Below are positions 36,985-46,351 of a DNA stretch of 64,000 nt, in pieces. The notes below the pieces were generated by a model. The model searched no databases. It was not told the origin of the DNA and saw only the letters and a program-made list of their open reading frames with translations. This DNA comes from Candidatus Accumulibacter iunctus (GTDB lineage: Bacteria; Pseudomonadota; Gammaproteobacteria; Burkholderiales; Rhodocyclaceae): the NCBI GenBank assembly GCA_002345025.1, contig DDUX01000163.1, positions 1-64,000 on the forward strand, given 5' to 3'. Made by a program: the position numbers and the translations under genes. Positions within the stretch are counted from its first letter, which is position 1. The number at the start of each line of letters is the position of its first letter.

Positions 36985-38006
36985 AGCCGCAGGACGCACT
37001 GGCGCGGGTCATCGACCACCGCGAGATTTTCCACGACGAAATGGTTGCGCTGATGCGCCAGATCATGGGCGGCGAAGTGACGCCGGTGATGATCGCCGCC
37101 ATCATCACCGGGCTGCGGGTGAAGAAGGAGACCATCGGCGAGATTGCGGCGGCGGCGCAGGTCATGCGCGAGCTGTCGACCAAGGTGCAGGTGAGTGAGC
37201 GCGCGCACCTTGTCGACACCTGCGGCACCGGCGGTGACGGCGCGCAGACCTTCAACATCTCGACAGCCGCGATGTTCGTCGCCGCCGCCGCCGGAGCGCG
37301 TGTCGCCAAGCACGGCGGGCGCTCGGTGTCATCGCAGTCGGGCAGCGCCGATGTTCTCGAAGCTCTTGGCGCCAACATCAGCCTGACGCCGGAACAGGTC
37401 GGGCGCTGCGTCGACGAGATCGGCCTCGGTTTCATGTTCGCGCCGAGTCATCACAGCGCGATGAAGCACGCTGCGCCGGTACGTCGCGAACTCGGCGTGC
37501 GCACCCTGTTCAACATTCTCGGCCCGCTGACCAATCCGGCGAATGCGCCGAATCAGGTACTTGGTGTCTTCCATCCCGACCTCGTCGGCATCCAGGTGCG
37601 GGTCCTGCAGCGGCTCGGCAGCGCGCATGCGCTGTCGGTCTTCGGCCGAGAAGGACTCGACGAGATCTCGATTTCCGGCGAGACCCTGGTTGGCGAGCTG
37701 AAGAACGGTCGCGTCGAGGAGTACAGCGTCCATCCGGAGCAGTTCAACCTGCCGGTGCATGATCCGCGCGTGCTGCGCGTCGCGACCGTCGAGGAGTCGA
37801 AAGCGATGCTGCTGGCCTCGCTCGAAGGCCGCGCCGGCGCCGCGCGTGACATCGTTGCCCTGAATGCCGGCGCCAGCATCTACGTCAGCGGGCTCGCCGC
37901 CAGTCTCGGCGATGGCGTCGACCGGGCCTTTGAAGTCATCGCTACGGGCGCGGCGCGCGCCAGGCTCGACGAGTTCGTGGCTTTCACCCAACGCTTCGCG
38001 GCCTGA
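36981..38006 (+). CDS. trpD: anthranilate phosphoribosyltransferase
   Basis: Enzyme of 341 residues transferring phosphoribosyl to anthranilate. The PRPP-binding region [14 protein letters not shown], the [21 protein letters not shown] segment and [11 protein letters not shown] are all intact. Its start overlaps trpG (ATGA at 36981). The trpC gene follows after 86 bases, so the three form one operon. Confidence 0.98.
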   Translation: MKPQDALARVIDHREIFHDEMVALMRQIMGGEVTPVMIAAIITGLRVKKETIGEIAAAAQVMRELSTKVQVSERAHLVDTCGTGGDGAQTFNISTAAMFVAAAAGARVAKHGGRSVSSQSGSADVLEALGANISLTPEQVGRCVDEIGLGFMFAPSHHSAMKHAAPVRRELGVRTLFNILGPLTNPANAPNQVLGVFHPDLVGIQVRVLQRLGSAHALSVFGREGLDEISISGETLVGELKNGRVEEYSVHPEQFNLPVHDPRVLRVATVEESKAMLLASLEGRAGAARDIVALNAGASIYVSGLAASLGDGVDRAFEVIATGAARARLDEFVAFTQRFAA

Positions 38007-38092
38007 CCGAAGGCCGTGTCCGGGAGAGCGGCGATGATGCTGCCTGAAGTTCCCTGCGCCGTAGCGCAGTTCCCGCCGGCGAGCGCACAGCG

Positions 38093-38881
38093 ATGAGCGA
38101 CATCCTCGACCGGATTCTCGCCGTCAAGCGTGACGAAGTCGCCGCCGCCAGGTCGATCGCGCCGCTGAGCGAAGTGCGTGCCGTCGCCGCAGCACAGACG
38201 CCGGCACGCGACTTCCTCGGTCAGATGCGCCAGTCGATCGCTGCCGGACGACCGGCGGTGATCGCCGAAATCAAGAAGGCCAGCCCGTCGCGCGGCGTCC
38301 TGCGGGCGGACTTTCAGCCGGCCGGGATTGCCCAGAGCTACGAACGCCACGGCGCCGCATGCCTGTCGGTACTCACCGACCAGCAGTTCTTCCAGGGGGC
38401 ACCCGCCTACCTGCAGGCTGCCCGCGCCGCCTGCCGTCTGCCGGTCCTGCGCAAGGACTTTCTGGTCGACCCCTACCAGCTTTACGAAGCACGCGCGATG
38501 GGCGCCGATGCGATCCTGCTGATCGTTGCCGCCCTCGACCTGCCGGTGCTGCGGGACTTCGAGGCGATCGCCGCGAGTCTGGGGATGGCGGTACTGGTCG
38601 AAGTGCATGACCACAGCGAACTCGATCTTGCCCTGCAGCTCGCGACGCCGCTGGTCGGCATCAACAACCGCAACCTGCGCAGCTTTGCCGTCAGCCTGCA
38701 GACGACGCTGGAACTGCTGCCTGAAATCCCCTCCGACCGCCTCGTCGTCACCGAGAGCGGCATCCTCGCCCGGCCCGATGTGCAGCTGATGCGCGAGCAT
38801 GCGGTGCACGCCTTCCTCGTTGGCGAAGTCTTCATGCGTGCCGAAGAACCGGGCGAGGCGCTCGCCGCACTGTTCCATTGA
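38093..38881 (+). CDS. trpC: indole-3-glycerol phosphate synthase
   Basis: TIM-barrel enzyme of 262 residues in tryptophan synthesis, not fused to TrpF. It shows [16 protein letters not shown], the catalytic-lysine segment [21 protein letters not shown], the [11 protein letters not shown] segment, [10 protein letters not shown] and TESGI. It is the last gene of the trpGDC cluster; two small hairpins follow it. Confidence 0.97.
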   Translation: MSDILDRILAVKRDEVAAARSIAPLSEVRAVAAAQTPARDFLGQMRQSIAAGRPAVIAEIKKASPSRGVLRADFQPAGIAQSYERHGAACLSVLTDQQFFQGAPAYLQAARAACRLPVLRKDFLVDPYQLYEARAMGADAILLIVAALDLPVLRDFEAIAASLGMAVLVEVHDHSELDLALQLATPLVGINNRNLRSFAVSLQTTLELLPEIPSDRLVVTESGILARPDVQLMREHAVHAFLVGEVFMRAEEPGEALAALFH

Positions 38882-38928
38882 CGCGGACCAAGGCCAGGCT
38901 GCCGGATCTGTTGGCTGCCGCCCAGTGG

Positions 38929-38967
38929 GTGTGCCCGCCGGCACACTGCTGTGGTGTGTGGCACACC
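38929..38967 (+). terminator. two adjacent small hairpins after trpC
   Basis: GTGTGCC (38929-38935) pairs with GGCACAC (38940-38946) across CGCC. GGTGTG (38953-38958) pairs with CACACC (38962-38967) across TGG. No T tract follows, so termination is a modest inference. Confidence 0.3.
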
Positions 38968-39032
38968 AGGCGCTCATCGCCGCCCGGCGCCCGGGTCATC
39001 TTCAGTGGCACGAGGGATCTGCGCTCATGCCT

Positions 39033-39446
39033 TCATTCACTCGCTGGCGTGATCAGCTGCAGCCGAGGGAAGTAGCCTCGGTAGCGGGTCGCGTCGCGCG
39101 TCAGCAAAGGCATGCCCGCGGTCATGGCATGTGCTCCGATGTAGAAGTCCGGCAAGGGTGAGCGCCGATCACCACCCCGCTGCCGATAGACTCGATAGGC
39201 CAGACCGGATAGAAAGGCTGCCTCCCAGGGTAGCGACAGGCGCATGAACTCGAAAGAGGCGAGCGCCTCCTCCAGATCCGCGGGCGTGTCGTACACCGAG
39301 GAGATTTCAGCGTAGACGATTTGATTGATCGCCAGGGGCCGCGACTCGGAGAGCGCCGACAGCTTTGCCATCGACCATGCGTACCAGCTGCTCTCGGCTG
39401 CCAGAAGATCGATGATGACGCACGAGTCGACCAATACCGGCGTCAC
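39033..39446 (-). CDS. vapC: VapC-type PIN-domain toxin
   Basis: PIN-domain ribonuclease of 137 residues. The acidic metal-binding positions are all present: D7 in LVDSC, E47 in VYAEIS, D100 in LPDFYIGAHA and D118 in LTRDATRY, matching active VapC toxins. Such toxins cleave tRNA or rRNA when free. It overlaps the antitoxin gene by four bases (ATGA), the usual arrangement, with the antitoxin first. Confidence 0.93.
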   Translation of the reverse strand: MTPVLVDSCVIIDLLAAESSWYAWSMAKLSALSESRPLAINQIVYAEISSVYDTPADLEEALASFEFMRLSLPWEAAFLSGLAYRVYRQRGGDRRSPLPDFYIGAHAMTAGMPLLTRDATRYRGYFPRLQLITPASE

Positions 39447-39691
39447 GCTTCCGGTTCTCTCAGGAAGGCCATGATCTCGTCGGCCGACTTGCCACGGAAA
39501 GCCTGCGTCAGGGGCACTGCGCGCGCGCGCTGGATCGCAGCTTCGAATCTTGACCGCCGGTCGTGGTCGCTTGCGCGCAGGATGACCTGCTCGTTTTCGT
39601 AAACGAATTCGACTTCAGTGTGCGGCAGCAGCCCGGACGCTTGGCGGATCGCCTGTGGTATGGTGACTTGGCCCTTGCTCGTGATGCGCAT
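39443..39691 (-). CDS. vapB: AbrB/MazE-fold antitoxin (VapB type)
   Basis: Antitoxin of 82 residues. The N-terminal swapped-hairpin DNA-binding domain reads MRITSKGQVTIPQAIRQASG, typical of AbrB/SpoVT folds, followed by EVEFVYENEQVILR. The C-terminal half (about 50-82) is helical and charged, the expected toxin-neutralising tail. The ATG at 39691 is preferred; the longer in-frame extension upstream passes through the promoter. Confidence 0.92.
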   Translation of the reverse strand: MRITSKGQVTIPQAIRQASGLLPHTEVEFVYENEQVILRASDHDRRSRFEAAIQRARAVPLTQAFRGKSADEIMAFLREPEA

Positions 39692-39706
39692 CCCCGGACT
39701 CCAACA

Positions 39707-39754
39707 AGTAAGAGTGCGAGTAAGAATTCTACTTCCTTCCCCTTTGTCCGGCAA
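39707..39754 (-). promoter_or_regulatory. vapBC promoter with overlapping operator repeats
   Basis: On the minus strand, TTGCCG (39749-39754), 17 bases, TAGAAT (39726-39731) form a strong sigma-70 promoter. Two direct copies of AGTAAGA (plus strand 39707-39713 and 39719-39725), 12 bases apart, and a near-palindrome around GAATTC (39724-39729) overlap or adjoin the -10. They are likely binding sites for the VapB antitoxin. Confidence 0.6.
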
Positions 39755-40013
39755 GGCGAGCGGCTTGGTCGCGCGTGCGGGCCCGGCCGCAGGGCAGCAG
39801 AACAAGCGGTCGAATCGTTTCTGGCGAAAACTCCGCTGCCTGTTGCGAAAAACCAACAAACACCCGCCGGCCGCCAATGAAAGCGTACACGGCGCTTGCC
39901 GCGGCAATTTCGCTTTGCCAGAATCGCTCCAACTTCTCGTTTCTTTTTCGAGAGGTCCAGTTTGGTGAGGCTGCGGGCTGCCTCATCGATCTCAAACCTA
40001 GAGGAGATTCACC
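39755..40013. other. upstream region of porin 1
   Basis: With the vapB leader it forms a 322-base spacer (39692-40013). No gene is credible here. AGAGGAG at 40000-40006 is the porin ribosome-binding site; I could not settle the porin promoter. Confidence 0.4.
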
Positions 40014-41165
40014 ATGCAAAAGAAACTCATCGCACTGGCAGTCGCCAGCGTGGCTTCGGGCGCCGCTTTTGCCCAGACCAACGTCACCATGTACGGCATC
40101 GCCGACGCCGGCTATGTCTATAGCTCGGGTAGCGCGATGTCTGGCGTGCGCGGCAACAACGAGTTCAGCGGTATCCAGTCGGGCCTGCTGAGCGGCTCGC
40201 GCCTCGGTTTCCGCGGTGAAGAAGCGCTCGGCAATGGCCTGAAGGCCGTCTTCACCCTCGAGTACTCGCTGAACATCGACAACAACTCCGGCGTCGGCAG
40301 CACCGGCGGCCTCAACGCCCGCCAGCAGTTCGTCGGTCTTGCCGGCGGCTTTGGTCAGATCGCCCTCGGTCGTCAGTATTCGCCTGGCTATGTGGCAACG
40401 GTCAACAACGATCCGGCCGGTGGCGCTGCCTTCGAACCGCAGTCGTACATGACCGCCCAGGCCGGCAACACGATCACCCCGAACAGCGGCGCCCGCTGGG
40501 ACAACGCGCTGACCTACACCAGCCCGAACTGGGGTGGCTTCACCGGCAAGGCGATCTACTCGTTCGGCGAGAACAGCAGCTGCACGGTGGCCAACCCGGC
40601 ACCGCCGCCCGGCACCATCACCACGACGACGCTCAACGACACCTGCGTGTCGACCACCGACAACAGCCGCTGGGGTCTGGGCGCGAACTTCGCGTCTGGC
40701 GCCTTCAACGTCGATGCGGTCTACCAGGTTCGGCAGCAAGTCAGGCCCGCCGGCGTCCTCTCGAATTCGGCTCTCTGGGGTGACGACATCGCTGAATGGT
40801 ACGTCGGCGGCAGCTTCGACCTCAAGTTCGTCAAGCTGATGGCCAGCTACCAGGACCAGAACGACAAGAACCGCATCAACAACGACAACAGCACGTGGTC
40901 GCTGGGCGCCGTCGTCCCGCTGGGCAACGCCGCCATCCACCTCGCTTGGGCCCAGACCGACTTCGACCAGGGCCTGGTTGACGGCAAGACCAACGGTGCG
41001 ATGATCGCCGGTACCTATGCCTTCTCGAAGCGGACGACCGCCTACGCCGGCTACGTCTGGAACAAGAACGACAACGACAGCCTCGGCCTCGGCCCGGTTG
41101 GCGGTGTCGGCGCTCCGGGTGAGACCAACAACACCTTCCTGGCGGGTGTTCGCCACTCGTTCTAA
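40014..41165 (+). CDS. Gram-negative porin (copy 1)
   Basis: General outer-membrane porin of 383 residues. It has a signal peptide (residues 1-21, ending GAAFAQ) and the mature start TNVTMYGIADAGY. The RLGFRGEEALGNGLKAVF motif and the final GVRHSF (a C-terminal Phe needed for BAM insertion) are typical of betaproteobacterial 16-stranded porins. Around residues 186-212 it has a Pro/Thr-rich loop with two Cys residues about 20 apart, absent from copy 2; this may be a disulfide-bonded surface loop. A T-rich terminator closes it. Confidence 0.93.
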   Translation: MQKKLIALAVASVASGAAFAQTNVTMYGIADAGYVYSSGSAMSGVRGNNEFSGIQSGLLSGSRLGFRGEEALGNGLKAVFTLEYSLNIDNNSGVGSTGGLNARQQFVGLAGGFGQIALGRQYSPGYVATVNNDPAGGAAFEPQSYMTAQAGNTITPNSGARWDNALTYTSPNWGGFTGKAIYSFGENSSCTVANPAPPPGTITTTTLNDTCVSTTDNSRWGLGANFASGAFNVDAVYQVRQQVRPAGVLSNSALWGDDIAEWYVGGSFDLKFVKLMASYQDQNDKNRINNDNSTWSLGAVVPLGNAAIHLAWAQTDFDQGLVDGKTNGAMIAGTYAFSKRTTAYAGYVWNKNDNDSLGLGPVGGVGAPGETNNTFLAGVRHSF

Positions 41166-41191
41166 GCCAGCCACGATCCTTCGTTGTTGCG

Positions 41192-41219
41192 AACGGGCGC
41201 TTCGGCGCCCGTTTTTTTT
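41192..41219 (+). terminator. rho-independent terminator after porin 1
   Basis: AACGGGCGC (41192-41200), TTCG loop and GCGCCCGTT (41205-41213) form a 9-base stem with the stable UUCG-type tetraloop. It is followed by eight T in a row. It lies 27 bases after the porin stop. Confidence 0.95.
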
Positions 41220-41504
41220 GCCCCCCGAGTCTCTTGCCCCAGAGCACCGCCGGTGCGGCTACAGCCATTGCGCCGCCATCGGCACTGCGCCGTGCGGATC
41301 GCCCTCCGGAACAAATGTGACGAAAACGCAACACTCGGAGTCAGAGGTCTGCAAAGGCGTCCGCGCAGCTTGCCGATCGCTCGTCGTGCTGCCAGAATCG
41401 CATCATGGAATTCAAAAGAAGCAGTTGCCCAGGAAACCGAGGCGACTGCACTGGTGAGAGAAATCAGTCCGGCCTTTCCTAATTGATCTAGTGGAGTGGA
41501 GCTC
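41220..41504. other. spacer between the two porin genes
   Basis: The full gap between the two coding regions is 339 bases. After the terminator no gene is seen. CAGAATCGC near 41394 resembles the TAGAATC-type -10 seen elsewhere, but the -35 is unclear. GGAG at 41493-41496 is a plausible site for copy 2 translation. Confidence 0.35.
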
Positions 41505-42632
41505 ATGAACAAGAAAATCATCGCCCTTGCCGTCGCCAGTCTGGCTTCGGGTGTCGCCGTTGCGCAGACCAACGTCACGATGTATGGCGTGGTCGACAAC
41601 ATGTACGTGTACAGCCAGGGCAAGGCAGGGATCGGCGGCGGTACCAACAAGTTCAGCGGTCTTAACGGTGGTGGCGGTACGGCGGGCAACCGCTTGGGCT
41701 TCAAGGGTGAAGAGGCTCTGGGCAACGGCCTGAAAGCTGTGTTCACGCTTGAATACGGTCTGCACCTCGACAACAACGAGGGCATCGGCACGAGCGGATT
41801 GAATGCGCGCCAGCAGTTCGTCGGCCTGTCGGGCAACTGGGGCACGGTCGCCCTTGGTCGTCAGTACGCACCCGGCTTCAACGCCACCGCCAACAACGAC
41901 GCGCTCGAAGCGACCGATATGGGCATCCAGTCGAGCCTCAGCGTCTACGCCGGCAACTCGATCACCCCGAACAGCCCGGCGCGGTACAACAACGCCATCA
42001 CCTACACCAGCAACAGCATGGCCGGCTTCACCGCCAGCGCAATCTACGGCTTTGGCGAGACCAGGGATCAGTTGGGTACGTTCAACGACAACTTCGTGTC
42101 GGTTAGCGATAACGGCAAGATCGGCCTCGGCCTGAACTATGCCAATGGCCCGGTCAACCTCGACGCGGTCTACCAGAGCCGTCAGAACGTCAAGCTGACC
42201 GTGCCAGTGGTCGCCGGCGAGGGTGACAACATCAACGAATGGTATGTCGGCGGCAGCTGGGATTTCAAGGTCGTCAAGGCCTATGCCAGCTACCAGGCGC
42301 TGAACAACCAGAATCGTGCCGCGCTGATCAGCGACAACAACATCTGGACGGTCGGCCTCAGCGCACCGTTGGGCAACGGGGTTTTCGGCATCAGTTACGG
42401 CAAGCTTTCGGTTGACAACCGCAACATGCCCGATGGCGACAGCTGGGGCTGGGGCGCCATGTATCAGTACAACCTGTCGAAGCGCACGGCTCTCTACGCC
42501 GCCTATTCGTACTTTGACAATGATCGCTACTCGGTTCCCGTGCAGACGCAGGTTGCCGGCGATGGCTTCGGCATTGGCGCACTCGGCGAGAGCAACTACA
42601 CCCTCGGCGCTGGCATTCGTCACAGCTTCTGA
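41505..42632 (+). CDS. Gram-negative porin (copy 2)
   Basis: Porin of 375 residues, paralogous to the upstream gene. The signal peptide ends SGVAVAQ, the mature protein begins TNVTMYGVVDNMY, and RLGFKGEEALGNGLKAVFTLEYGL and the final IRHSF are shared with copy 1. It lacks the two-cysteine loop insert. The ATG at 41505 (MNKKIIALAV) is preferred over one three codons earlier because it mirrors copy 1. It is closed by the same hairpin terminator, suggesting a tandem duplication including the 3' end. Confidence 0.93.
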   Translation: MNKKIIALAVASLASGVAVAQTNVTMYGVVDNMYVYSQGKAGIGGGTNKFSGLNGGGGTAGNRLGFKGEEALGNGLKAVFTLEYGLHLDNNEGIGTSGLNARQQFVGLSGNWGTVALGRQYAPGFNATANNDALEATDMGIQSSLSVYAGNSITPNSPARYNNAITYTSNSMAGFTASAIYGFGETRDQLGTFNDNFVSVSDNGKIGLGLNYANGPVNLDAVYQSRQNVKLTVPVVAGEGDNINEWYVGGSWDFKVVKAYASYQALNNQNRAALISDNNIWTVGLSAPLGNGVFGISYGKLSVDNRNMPDGDSWGWGAMYQYNLSKRTALYAAYSYFDNDRYSVPVQTQVAGDGFGIGALGESNYTLGAGIRHSF

Positions 42633-42660
42633 TTGGCGTAACGGCTCTTCCCGATCGTGA

Positions 42661-42693
42661 AAACGGGCGCTTCGGCGCCCGTTTCTTTTGCCT
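42661..42693 (+). terminator. rho-independent terminator after porin 2
   Basis: AAACGGGCGC (42661-42670), TTCG loop and GCGCCCGTTT (42675-42684) form a 10-base stem, followed by CTTTTG. The core hairpin is identical to the terminator after porin 1. Confidence 0.93.
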
Positions 42694-42975
42694 TCAGTGG
42701 ATCTCCGTTGTTCGATCGTCTTGCCGCCGGCACGATCGGGCCGTGCCTCGGCTGCGTACCGCTGAGGTCGCTGGGCTGCCGACAGGGGTGCTGCGCCTCC
42801 GGCAAGCGCGACGCAGCCAGCGGCGGGCAACGGCGCGCTCTGCCGATCATCGCATCGCCGGCGCCCTGACCCAAGGTGAGCCGGCCGGCCCGGCGGGCTG
42901 TTGGCTTGCAGCGAACTGGCGTAGAATCGCGCGCTCTCGCCCCCTTCCCATCCCGTCTTGAACCGCGGACAGCCG
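42694..42975. promoter_or_regulatory. mnmG upstream region with -10 element
   Basis: Part of a 343-base spacer. TAGAAT at 42922-42927, followed by CGCGCG, lies 48 bases before the mnmG ATG and is the best -10; the -35 is weak (TTGGCT at 15 bases spacing). No gene is seen in the rest. Confidence 0.4.
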
Positions 42976-44898
42976 ATGCTATTTCCCGACCGTTTCGACG
43001 TCATCGTCGTTGGTGGCGGCCATGCCGGCACCGAGGCGGCGCTTGCTTCGGCGCGCATGGGGGTGAAAACCCTGCTGCTGACGCACAACCTCGAGACGCT
43101 CGGTGCGATGAGCTGCAATCCGTCGATTGGCGGCATCGGCAAGGGGCATCTCGTGAAGGAGGTCGACGCGCTTGGCGGGGCGATGGCGGCGGCGACCGAC
43201 GAGGCCGGGATCCAGTTTCGCATCCTCAATGCCAGCAAGGGCCCGGCGGTCCGCGCGACACGCGCGCAGGCGGATCGCGTGCTCTATCGGCAGGCGATCC
43301 GCCGCCGGCTGGAGAAGCAGAAGAATCTGACGATCTTCGCCCAGGCCTGCGACGACCTGCTGCTCGAGAACGGGCGGGTCGCCGGTGTGGTCACCCAGTT
43401 GGGCGTCCGTTTTCCGGCGCGTGCGGTGGTGCTGACGACCGGGACCTTCCTCAACGGGCTGATCCATGTCGGCCTGGCAAACCTCACTGGCGGGCGCATG
43501 GGCGACCCGCCGTCGCTGTCGCTGGCGGCGCGGCTGCGCGAACTGCAGTTGCCGGTGGGCCGGCTGAAGACGGGTACGCCGCCGCGGCTGGATGGCCGTA
43601 CGATCGACTTTTCGGCGATGGCCGAGCAGCATTCCGACGATCCGCTGCCGGTCTTCTCCTTTCTCGGCGAGGCGAGCCAGCATCCGCGTCAGCTACCGTG
43701 CTGGATCACCAGCACCAACCGGCAGACGCACGACATCATCCGCGCCAACCTCGATCGCTCACCGATGTACACCGGGGTCATCGAGGGCGTCGGGCCGCGT
43801 TACTGCCCGTCGATCGAGGACAAGATCCATCGTTTCGCGACCAAGGACAGCCATAACGTCTTTCTCGAGCCGGAGGGTCTGCAGACCAACGAGATCTACC
43901 CGAACGGCATTTCGACCAGCCTGCCGTTCGACGTGCAGCTGGCGATCGTTCGTTCGATCCATGGTCTCGAGCGCTGCCACATCCTGCGCCCGGGATACGC
44001 GATCGAATACGACTACTTCGACCCGCGGCGCCTGCGTGCTTCGCTCGAGACCAGTGCCATCGGCGGTCTGTTTTTCGCCGGCCAGATCAACGGCACCACC
44101 GGCTACGAGGAGGCTGCTGCGCAGGGCCTGTTGGCCGGCACCAACGCGGCGCTGCAGGTGCAGGAGCGGGAGGCGTGGACGCCGCGCCGTGATGAGGCCT
44201 ACCTCGGTGTGCTGGCAGACGACCTGATCACCCGCGGCGTTTCCGAACCGTACCGCATGTTCACCAGTCGCGCCGAGTATCGCCTGTCGCTGCGCGAGGA
44301 CAACGCCGACCTGCGGCTGACCGAGGTTGGACGCCGCCTGGGGCTGGTCGACGATCAGCGCTGGGCGGCGTTCTGCGCCAAGCGCGAAGCCATCGCCCGC
44401 GAACAGGAGCGCCTGCGGTCCACCTGGGTGCATCCCGCGAAGCTGCCCGCTGCGGATGCGCTGCGTGTCTTTGGCAAGGTGCTCGAGCGCGAGTATTCGC
44501 TGCACGAGCTCCTGCGGCGGCCGGATGTCGGCTACCCGGCACTGATGACGCTGCGCCTTGACGGTGTCTCCGTCGATGCCGGCGTAGACGACCCGCAGGT
44601 CGTCGAACAGGTCGAGATTCAGGCCAGATACCAGGGCTACATCGAGCGCCAGCACGACGAGGTGGCGAGGAACCTGGCGAGCGAGGAACTGCGCTTTCCG
44701 GGAGATTTCGATTTTGCCGCAGTCGGCGGACTGTCACGCGAGGTGCGCGACAAGCTGCAGCAGCAACGGCCGCAGACGCTCGGTCAGGCATCGCGCATCC
44801 AGGGCGTGACGCCGGCAGCGATCTCGATTCTGCTCGTCTGTCTGAAACGCGGGCAGCCGGCTGGCGACGGCGAGCGCCGCGCCGGCTCTGCCCGATGA
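42976..44898 (+). CDS. mnmG: tRNA uridine-5-carboxymethylaminomethyl synthesis enzyme MnmG
   Basis: FAD-binding partner of MnmE that modifies wobble U34 of certain tRNAs; 640 residues. The dinucleotide motif [17 protein letters not shown] lies at residues 13-29, followed by [24 protein letters not shown] and [22 protein letters not shown]. The C terminus contains the helical region around SREVRDKL. The ATG at 42976 is preferred over an upstream TTG. It begins the mnmG-rsmG-parAB-atp block, commonly near the chromosome origin, with rsmG overlapping by four bases. Confidence 0.98.
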   Translation: MLFPDRFDVIVVGGGHAGTEAALASARMGVKTLLLTHNLETLGAMSCNPSIGGIGKGHLVKEVDALGGAMAAATDEAGIQFRILNASKGPAVRATRAQADRVLYRQAIRRRLEKQKNLTIFAQACDDLLLENGRVAGVVTQLGVRFPARAVVLTTGTFLNGLIHVGLANLTGGRMGDPPSLSLAARLRELQLPVGRLKTGTPPRLDGRTIDFSAMAEQHSDDPLPVFSFLGEASQHPRQLPCWITSTNRQTHDIIRANLDRSPMYTGVIEGVGPRYCPSIEDKIHRFATKDSHNVFLEPEGLQTNEIYPNGISTSLPFDVQLAIVRSIHGLERCHILRPGYAIEYDYFDPRRLRASLETSAIGGLFFAGQINGTTGYEEAAAQGLLAGTNAALQVQEREAWTPRRDEAYLGVLADDLITRGVSEPYRMFTSRAEYRLSLREDNADLRLTEVGRRLGLVDDQRWAAFCAKREAIAREQERLRSTWVHPAKLPAADALRVFGKVLEREYSLHELLRRPDVGYPALMTLRLDGVSVDAGVDDPQVVEQVEIQARYQGYIERQHDEVARNLASEELRFPGDFDFAAVGGLSREVRDKLQQQRPQTLGQASRIQGVTPAAISILLVCLKRGQPAGDGERRAGSAR

Positions 44899-45563
44899 GC
44901 CTGCAGGAGCAGTTGGCAGAGGGTGCCGGCAGCCTCGGCGTCGAGATCTCGCCGCCAGCACGGCAGAAGATGCTGGACTATCTGGAGCTGCTCGAGAAAT
45001 GGAACAGGGTCTATCGACTGACGGCAATCAGCGAATCGTCGCAGGCGGTCAGCCATCATCTGCTCGATTCGCTGGCCGTACTGCCCTTCGTCGAGGCCTC
45101 GCCGCTGCTCGATGTCGGCAGCGGCGGCGGCATGCCGGGAATCCCGCTGGCGATCGCCCGCCCGGACCTGCGGGTCGTCCTCATCGACAGCAATTCGAAA
45201 AAGGCGGCCTTTCTGCAACAGGTGGCGATCGAGCTGGCGCTGGGCAATATTGCCGTACACTGTGGTCGGGTCGAGGCCTACCAGCCGACGCTGCGGTTTG
45301 CGGCCATCACGGCGCGTGCCTTCGCTGACCTCGGCACACTCGTCTCATCCTCGCGTCACCTGCTGCAGGCCGGCGGGCGCTGGCTGGCGATGAAGGGGCT
45401 GCGGCCGGATGAAGAGATCGCTCGTTTGCCCGCCGGCGTCCGGCTGGCCGGTGTGCATCGCCTGCCGGTACCCGGGGTCGGCGGCGAACGCCATCTGGTG
45501 GTGATCGAGAGTGAGGCAGCAGCATGCAGGGGAGAATCCAGGTGGCAACAGTACTCGCAGTAA
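44895..45563 (+). CDS. rsmG: 16S rRNA G527 N7-methyltransferase
   Basis: Rossmann methyltransferase of 222 residues. The SAM-binding loop is [18 protein letters not shown], the acidic strand [15 protein letters not shown] and the ITARAFADL segment all fit RsmG. Its start overlaps mnmG (ATGA). Its 3' end overlaps the beginning of parA (22 bases with the GTG start, more with the upstream ATG). Confidence 0.97.
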   Translation: MSLQEQLAEGAGSLGVEISPPARQKMLDYLELLEKWNRVYRLTAISESSQAVSHHLLDSLAVLPFVEASPLLDVGSGGGMPGIPLAIARPDLRVVLIDSNSKKAAFLQQVAIELALGNIAVHCGRVEAYQPTLRFAAITARAFADLGTLVSSSRHLLQAGGRWLAMKGLRPDEEIARLPAGVRLAGVHRLPVPGVGGERHLVVIESEAAACRGESRWQQYSQ

Positions 45564-46351
45564 CCAATCAGAAGGGGGGGGTCGGCAAGACGACGACCGC
45601 CGTCAATCTCGCCGCCTGTCTCGCCGAACTCGCGCAGCGGGTGCTGCTGATCGATCTCGATCCGCAGGGCAACGCGACGACCGGTTGCGGCGTCGTCAAG
45701 CGGGAAGCGATGCCGACCGTCTACCAGGTGCTGATCGGGCGCTCGACCCTGGCGGACACGTGCCTGCGAACCGATTTCGCCTTTGACCTGCTGCCGGCGA
45801 ATCGCGAACTCGCTGGTGCCGAAATCGACCTGATCGATCTCGGTCAGCGCGAGTATCGCTTGCGCGAGGCGCTGGCGGCGGTTCGCGGCAACTACGACTT
45901 CGTTCTCCTCGACTGTCCGCCGGCGCTCAACATGCTGACGGTCAATGGGCTGGTGGCCGCCGATCGGGTGATGATCCCGATGCAGTGCGAGTACTACGCT
46001 CTCGAGGGCCTCACCGACCTCGTCGCGACGCTGAAGAAGGTGCGCGCGCATCTCAATCCGGTACTCGAGATCGAGGGCCTGCTGCGCACGATGTTCGACC
46101 CGCGCTCGACCCTGACGCAGCAGGTCTCGCGCGATCTTGAGGGCCATTTTGGCACCAAGGTCTACCGCACGATCATCCCGCGCAATGTCAGGCTCGCCGA
46201 AGCGCCCTCCTATGGCAAGCCGGCGATTGCCTTCGATCGCAGTTCGAAGGGAGCGCAGGCCTATCTCGCGCTGGCACACGAAACGCTGGCGCGGCAGCGT
46301 GCTCTGGCTGCCGCGAAGATCGCGCCTGCTGCCGCCGGAGGCCGGCCATGA
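45542..46351 (+). CDS. parA: chromosome-partitioning ATPase ParA
   Basis: Deviant Walker-A ATPase of about 269 residues that moves the ParB-parS complex. It has KGGVGKTTTAVNLA near the N terminus, DLDPQGNATTG and the LLDCPPALN segment. The start is a choice: GTG at 45542 gives [13 protein letters not shown], the usual ParA start, and has an AGGGGAG ribosome-binding site; ATG at 45524 would add six residues with a poor site. It overlaps rsmG. ParB follows with a four-base overlap. Confidence 0.95.
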   Translation: MATVLAVTNQKGGVGKTTTAVNLAACLAELAQRVLLIDLDPQGNATTGCGVVKREAMPTVYQVLIGRSTLADTCLRTDFAFDLLPANRELAGAEIDLIDLGQREYRLREALAAVRGNYDFVLLDCPPALNMLTVNGLVAADRVMIPMQCEYYALEGLTDLVATLKKVRAHLNPVLEIEGLLRTMFDPRSTLTQQVSRDLEGHFGTKVYRTIIPRNVRLAEAPSYGKPAIAFDRSSKGAQAYLALAHETLARQRALAAAKIAPAAAGGRP

